Shown in pieces: positions 9,471-12,030 of a stretch of DNA of 12,030 nucleotides. Where the stretch lies: contig DCTJ01000030.1 in NCBI GenBank assembly GCA_002329545.1, positions 12,652 to 24,681 of the forward strand. Reading direction: 5' to 3'. The translations under genes and the position numbers were made by a program. Below the pieces are notes generated by a model. That model was not told the origin of the DNA and ran no database searches. It was given only the letters and a program-made list of their open reading frames with translations. The first letter of the stretch is position 1. Every line of letters starts with the position of its first letter. Source of the DNA: Candidatus Omnitrophica bacterium UBA1443 (lineage in GTDB: Bacteria > Omnitrophota > Omnitrophia > Omnitrophales > Aquincolibacteriaceae).

Positions 9471-9797
9471 TTAGTGCGAACACTTTCAGATTTCTCGTTT
9501 TCGCGTTATCCATTAAGAGTGGCAAGTCTTTCGCTCCGTGTCATCATCTTCAACCGTCCCGGATCCGGAGCTAAGTCCCGACGGTGTTGGAGCTCAAAAA
9601 TCATTGTCCTAAAAAAACGTGTGACGCAAACGGGAGGAATTCTAACAAAGAGAAAAGTGAAGTCAAACAGAAATTCAGAAATTTTTTCCAGTCGAAACAG
9701 AAATGTCCTGTTGTCGCGTCAAATTAACGGAACTGACAAAATGAAAAATTTACTTTTTTAAAAAATAGAACCGTCCATTTTTAAAACAGGGAAAATC
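9471..9797. other. Intergenic spacer without a supported gene
   Basis: About 330 bases between the nrdJ control region and the iron-sulfur gene region. A reading frame from GTG 9474 to 9761 has an Arg/Ser/Lys-rich product with no recognisable domain and no ribosome binding site, so it is not called. A GC-rich, self-complementary patch lies at 9533-9595. AT-rich DNA at 9650-9790 probably contains the promoter of the downstream plus-strand gene: CTGACA at 9733-9738 is a possible -35 but no convincing -10 follows, and TGTTATTCT at 9799-9807 resembles an extended -10. I do not call either. Confidence 0.5.
9533..9595. repeat. Cluster of short inverted repeats, possible structured RNA
   Basis: CCGTC (9554-9558) pairs with GACGG (9580-9584) around the palindrome CCGGATCCGG (9559-9568). 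Alternatively GCTCCG (9533-9538) pairs with CGGAGC (9566-9571). GGAGCT occurs at 9567-9572 and again at 9589-9594. These pairings compete, so a single fold is not obvious. No riboswitch family is recognised, and there is no B12 box despite the B12-dependent neighbour. Confidence 0.3.
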
Positions 9798-9840
9798 ATG
9801 TTATTCTGGAGCGACAATATTTTCAGGCGCGCGGTTTGGG

Positions 9841-9847
9841 AAGGAGG
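9841..9847 (+). promoter_or_regulatory. Strong Shine-Dalgarno that fixes the start of the iron-sulfur gene
   Basis: AAGGAGG lies four bases before ATG 9852, within the longer purine run GGGAAGGAGGAGG (9838-9850). The in-frame ATG at 9798 has only a weak AGGG-like site upstream. The ribosome site therefore favours 9852 and removes 18 residues from the longest reading frame. Confidence 0.75.
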
Positions 9848-9851
9848 AGGT

Positions 9852-10589
9852 ATGGCCGTCAGGTCGGGTGGGGGGCTTAGCAAGCTTTTTCTTGTAATGC
9901 TTTTGGGAGTGACCGTTTTTGCCTGGTGGATGGTCAGCGATCCCTGGAATCCGTTGCTGAGTTTCTTCTGGAGTGATACTTATGCCGTATTGATTCAGGT
10001 GACGCTGGTCGCGGCGGCGGTTGGTTGGGTGATGAAGCGTATTTTGGGCCAAGGTGTCCCGCGAAGGGGATTGCAGTGGTTCTACGGGATCTTGTTTTTT
10101 CCGGTGCTTCTGTTTCCTCTTTTACGATGTCATTACAAGGTTCCGTATGTTTTTTGCCGCGCGTGTCCGTCGCCGTGCCCGTGGGGGATTTCGCGGACGT
10201 TTTTGTTTAACGGTTTTTTGATTCTCAACCTTCTGGGCAGGTCCTGGTGTTCAAATCTTTGCCCTTTTGGGACGTTTCAGGAACTGCAGAGCTCGATCTT
10301 CCGAAAACATTTGCGGCAACCTTCGTGGTTGAGCGGGGTCGCTTATTTTATATTACTCGCGACTTTAGGGTTTTATCTGGCGCCGCTTTTCAGATGGCCT
10401 TGGCTGAACTGGTTTGACGTTGGGAACTATGACTTTGTGAAAGTAACGGCGATCGCGGCCTTGCTGATCATGCTGACCGCGTTTCTGATACCGAAGTTCT
10501 GGTGCCGTAACCTTTGCCCGGTGGGAACTCTTCACTTGCTGTTCATGCGTTTGAGGATAAAAAAAACCGGGGACAAGCACTTTAGGTGA
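9852..10589 (+). CDS. Polytopic membrane 4Fe-4S protein, Fer4_5 (NapH/NosR-like) type
   Basis: 245 residues from the ATG with the strong Shine-Dalgarno (263 if ATG 9798 is used). Six hydrophobic segments are visible, at roughly residues 10-28, 37-57, 72-91, 112-131, 160-178 and 194-215. Two W-C-x3-C-P motifs, WCSNLCPFG (Cys133, Cys137) and WCRNLCPVG (Cys218, Cys222), sit at helix ends, as in the Fer4_5 membrane domain of NapH, NosR and CcoG-type proteins that relay electrons across or along the membrane. An extra set, Cys93, Cys102, Cys105, Cys109 followed by Pro (C-x8-C-x2-C-x3-CP), could hold a [4Fe-4S] cluster. The usual C-terminal soluble ferredoxin domain is missing; the protein ends about 20 residues after the last Cys-Pro motif. 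No partner gene is adjacent, so its redox role is unassigned. Its last codons are shared with the groEL terminator. Confidence 0.83.
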   Translation: MAVRSGGGLSKLFLVMLLGVTVFAWWMVSDPWNPLLSFFWSDTYAVLIQVTLVAAAVGWVMKRILGQGVPRRGLQWFYGILFFPVLLFPLLRCHYKVPYVFCRACPSPCPWGISRTFLFNGFLILNLLGRSWCSNLCPFGTFQELQSSIFRKHLRQPSWLSGVAYFILLATLGFYLAPLFRWPWLNWFDVGNYDFVKVTAIAALLIMLTAFLIPKFWCRNLCPVGTLHLLFMRLRIKKTGDKHFR

Positions 10590-10610
10590 AAAAGCGACTG
10601 TCCCCGGTTT
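10559..10610 (-). terminator. Intrinsic terminator of groEL, overlapping the end of the Fer4_5 gene
   Basis: AAACCGGGGACA (10564-10575) and TGTCCCCGGTTT (10599-10610) form a perfect 12-bp stem with a 23-base loop. On the minus strand the stem runs directly into eight T (10566-10559). It starts four bases after the groEL stop codon. On the plus strand only three T follow, so it is weaker as a terminator for the Fer4_5 gene, although that gene ends inside the loop. Confidence 0.92.
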
Positions 10611-10613
10611 GTA

Positions 10614-12030
10614 TTACTGGATACTGCCGGCGTAGTTGGAAGCCGGTTTCTTTTCGTTTTCTTTCTTTTCCTTCAATTTTTCCGCGACCGCGCATTCAGT
10701 CGTGAGGATGAGCCCCGCGATTGAAGTGGAATTCTCCACCGCAACCCGGACCACCCGGGCGGGGTCGATGACTTTATCTTCGATCAGATCCGAGAATTCA
10801 CCGGACTGCGCGTTAAAGCCAAAACTCCCTTTGCCTTCCAGGATTTTTTTGACAACGACCGAACCGTCAAATCCGGCGTTATAAGCGATTCTGCGTGCCG
10901 GTTCCTGGAGCGCGCGATACACGATCTGGGCGCCTGTCTCTTCGTCGCCCTGGAGCTTCAGGCCGTCCAAAGACGCGATCGACCTTAAAAGGGCAACTCC
11001 GCCGCCGGGGACGATACCTTCCTCAATGGCCGCGCGGGTCGCGTGAAGCGCGTCTTCCATGCGTGCCTTGGTTTCTTTCATTTCGACCTCGGTCGCGGCT
11101 CCCACTTTCACGACCGCCACGCCGCCTGAAAGTTTCGCGAGCCGTTCCTGGAGCTTCTCTTTGTCATAATCCGAGTCGGATTTTTCAATCTGAGCCTTGA
11201 TCTGCTCACAGCGGGCCTTGATTTCTTTTTCCGAGCCGGCGCTCCCCACGATGGTGGTGTTATCTTTATCGATCACCACGCGTTTCGCGGTCCCGAGCAT
11301 ATCAAGGTCCACGTTCTCGAGTTTTATACCAAGATCCTCGGAGATGAATTTGCCCCGGGTGAGGATCGCGATGTCTTCCATCATGGCCTTGCGGCGATCG
11401 CCAAAACCGGGCGCTTTGACCGCCGCGATCTGGAGCACGCCGCGGAGCTTGTTAACCACGAGGGTGGCCAAAGCTTCACCTTCAATGTCCTCAGATACAA
11501 TGAGGAGCGGTTTTCCGAGCCGCGCCACTTTCTCAAGCACCGGGACCAGATCTTTGACGGCTGAAATTTTCTTCTCGTAAAGAAGAATGTAGGGCTCTTT
11601 CAGGACCACTTCCATTCGCTCCGCGTCCGTCACAAAATAAGGGGAGGAATAGCCGCGATCAAACTGCATACCTTCCACCACCTCAAGTTCGGTTTTCATC
11701 CCCTTCGCTTCCTCGACCGTGATGACCCCGTCCTTGCCGACCTTTTCAAGCGCGTCCGCGAGGAGTTTACCGATCGTCGGATCGTTGTTCGCGCTGATGG
11801 TGCCAACGGCCGTAATGTCCTCTTTGCCCTTAATAGGTTTGGAAAGTTTTTTGATGGACTCGATGATTTTCGCGGCGGCTTTTTCAATCCCGCGTTTCAA
11901 GGCCATCGGATTGGCTCCGGCGGTGACGTTCTTCAGACCTTCAGTGACGATCGCCTGGGCGAGCACCGTTGCGGTGGTTGTTCCGTCGCCAGCGAGGTCA
12001 GAAGTCTTTTCCGCGACCTCACGGACCATC
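10614..12030 (-). CDS. groEL: 60-kDa chaperonin GroEL, 5' partial
   Basis: ATP-driven folding chamber of the cytoplasm, working with the GroES lid. The gene runs off the right edge of the window: the visible 471 residues begin at the equivalent of E. coli residue 73, so about 72 residues are missing. [13 protein letters not shown] contains the ATP-site Asp (E. coli Asp87). [12 protein letters not shown] contains the catalytic Asp (E. coli Asp398), followed by the nucleotide-binding glycines of [10 protein letters not shown]. The apical domain is intact (for example [15 protein letters not shown]). The C-terminus is unusual: after [10 protein letters not shown] it ends in a short charged stretch ([19 protein letters not shown]) with no Gly-Gly-Met repeat. 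A groES, if linked, would be upstream, outside the window. Transcription ends at the strong hairpin right after the stop. Confidence 0.98.
   Translation of the reverse strand, partial: MVREVAEKTSDLAGDGTTTATVLAQAIVTEGLKNVTAGANPMALKRGIEKAAAKIIESIKKLSKPIKGKEDITAVGTISANNDPTIGKLLADALEKVGKDGVITVEEAKGMKTELEVVEGMQFDRGYSSPYFVTDAERMEVVLKEPYILLYEKKISAVKDLVPVLEKVARLGKPLLIVSEDIEGEALATLVVNKLRGVLQIAAVKAPGFGDRRKAMMEDIAILTRGKFISEDLGIKLENVDLDMLGTAKRVVIDKDNTTIVGSAGSEKEIKARCEQIKAQIEKSDSDYDKEKLQERLAKLSGGVAVVKVGAATEVEMKETKARMEDALHATRAAIEEGIVPGGGVALLRSIASLDGLKLQGDEETGAQIVYRALQEPARRIAYNAGFDGSVVVKKILEGKGSFGFNAQSGEFSDLIEDKVIDPARVVRVAVENSTSIAGLILTTECAVAEKLKEKKENEKKPASNYAGSIQ

Noticed and set aside
9360..9600. Cobalamin riboswitch upstream of the B12-dependent reductase
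   Set aside because: A GCCACT hexamer occurs on the minus strand near 9520, but the conserved B12 box and the helical core are absent and it would lie upstream of the proposed promoter.
9474..9761. Plus-strand reading frame of 95 codons starting at GTG in the spacer
   Set aside because: No ribosome binding site, start lies against the NrdR box, product is Arg/Ser/Lys-rich without a domain, and the region is AT-rich and unlike the coding composition of the neighbours.
9798..9851. Longer N-terminus of the Fer4_5 protein from ATG 9798
   Set aside because: Only a weak ribosome site precedes it, while ATG 9852 has AAGGAGG; the extra 18 residues are not hydrophobic enough to add a membrane segment or a signal peptide.

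Overview
The window looks like a chromosomal stretch from a Gram-negative-type bacterium with moderately GC-rich genes. The gene mix is one very large membrane-anchored GH94 carbohydrate enzyme, a long adenosylcobalamin-dependent ribonucleotide reductase, a small membrane iron-sulfur protein and a GroEL without the usual Gly-Gly-Met tail. This would fit an uncultivated lineage such as Omnitrophota or a PVC/Elusimicrobia relative, but that placement is inference from gene style only. No phage, transposon, CRISPR or tRNA/rRNA signal is visible.

Layout. Positions 1-6117 (+) hold the 3' part of a giant gene; its 5' end lies outside the window. The visible protein has a beta-rich N-terminal stretch, a membrane region of roughly 16 segments, two beta-sandwich (glyco_transf_36-type) modules and a complete GH94 catalytic (alpha/alpha)6 domain. 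Positions 6129-6170 hold a hairpin that can terminate transcription from both sides, because the next gene is convergent. Positions 6245-9358 (-) encode NrdJ, the class II ribonucleotide reductase. Its promoter region (9400-9470) carries two NrdR-box-like 16-mers whose starts are 32 bp apart, the arrangement expected for repression by NrdR. An AT-rich, apparently gene-free spacer of about 380 bp follows. Positions 9852-10589 (+) encode a six-helix membrane protein with Fer4_5-type Cys-Pro motifs. Positions 10614-12030 (-) are the 3' part of groEL, convergent with the iron-sulfur gene; its intrinsic terminator is embedded in the last codons of that gene.

How the genes relate. No operon is visible: each gene is a separate transcription unit, arranged as convergent/divergent pairs. 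NrdJ (dNTP supply) and GroEL (protein folding) are housekeeping functions. The GH94 giant probably acts on beta-glucan/oligosaccharide chains at the cytoplasmic membrane. The Fer4_5 protein is probably a membrane electron-transfer component of unknown partner. The most unusual item is the GH94 giant: it has cyclic beta-1,2-glucan-synthase-like C-terminal modules behind a large polytopic region in which no GT84 glucosyltransferase domain is recognisable.
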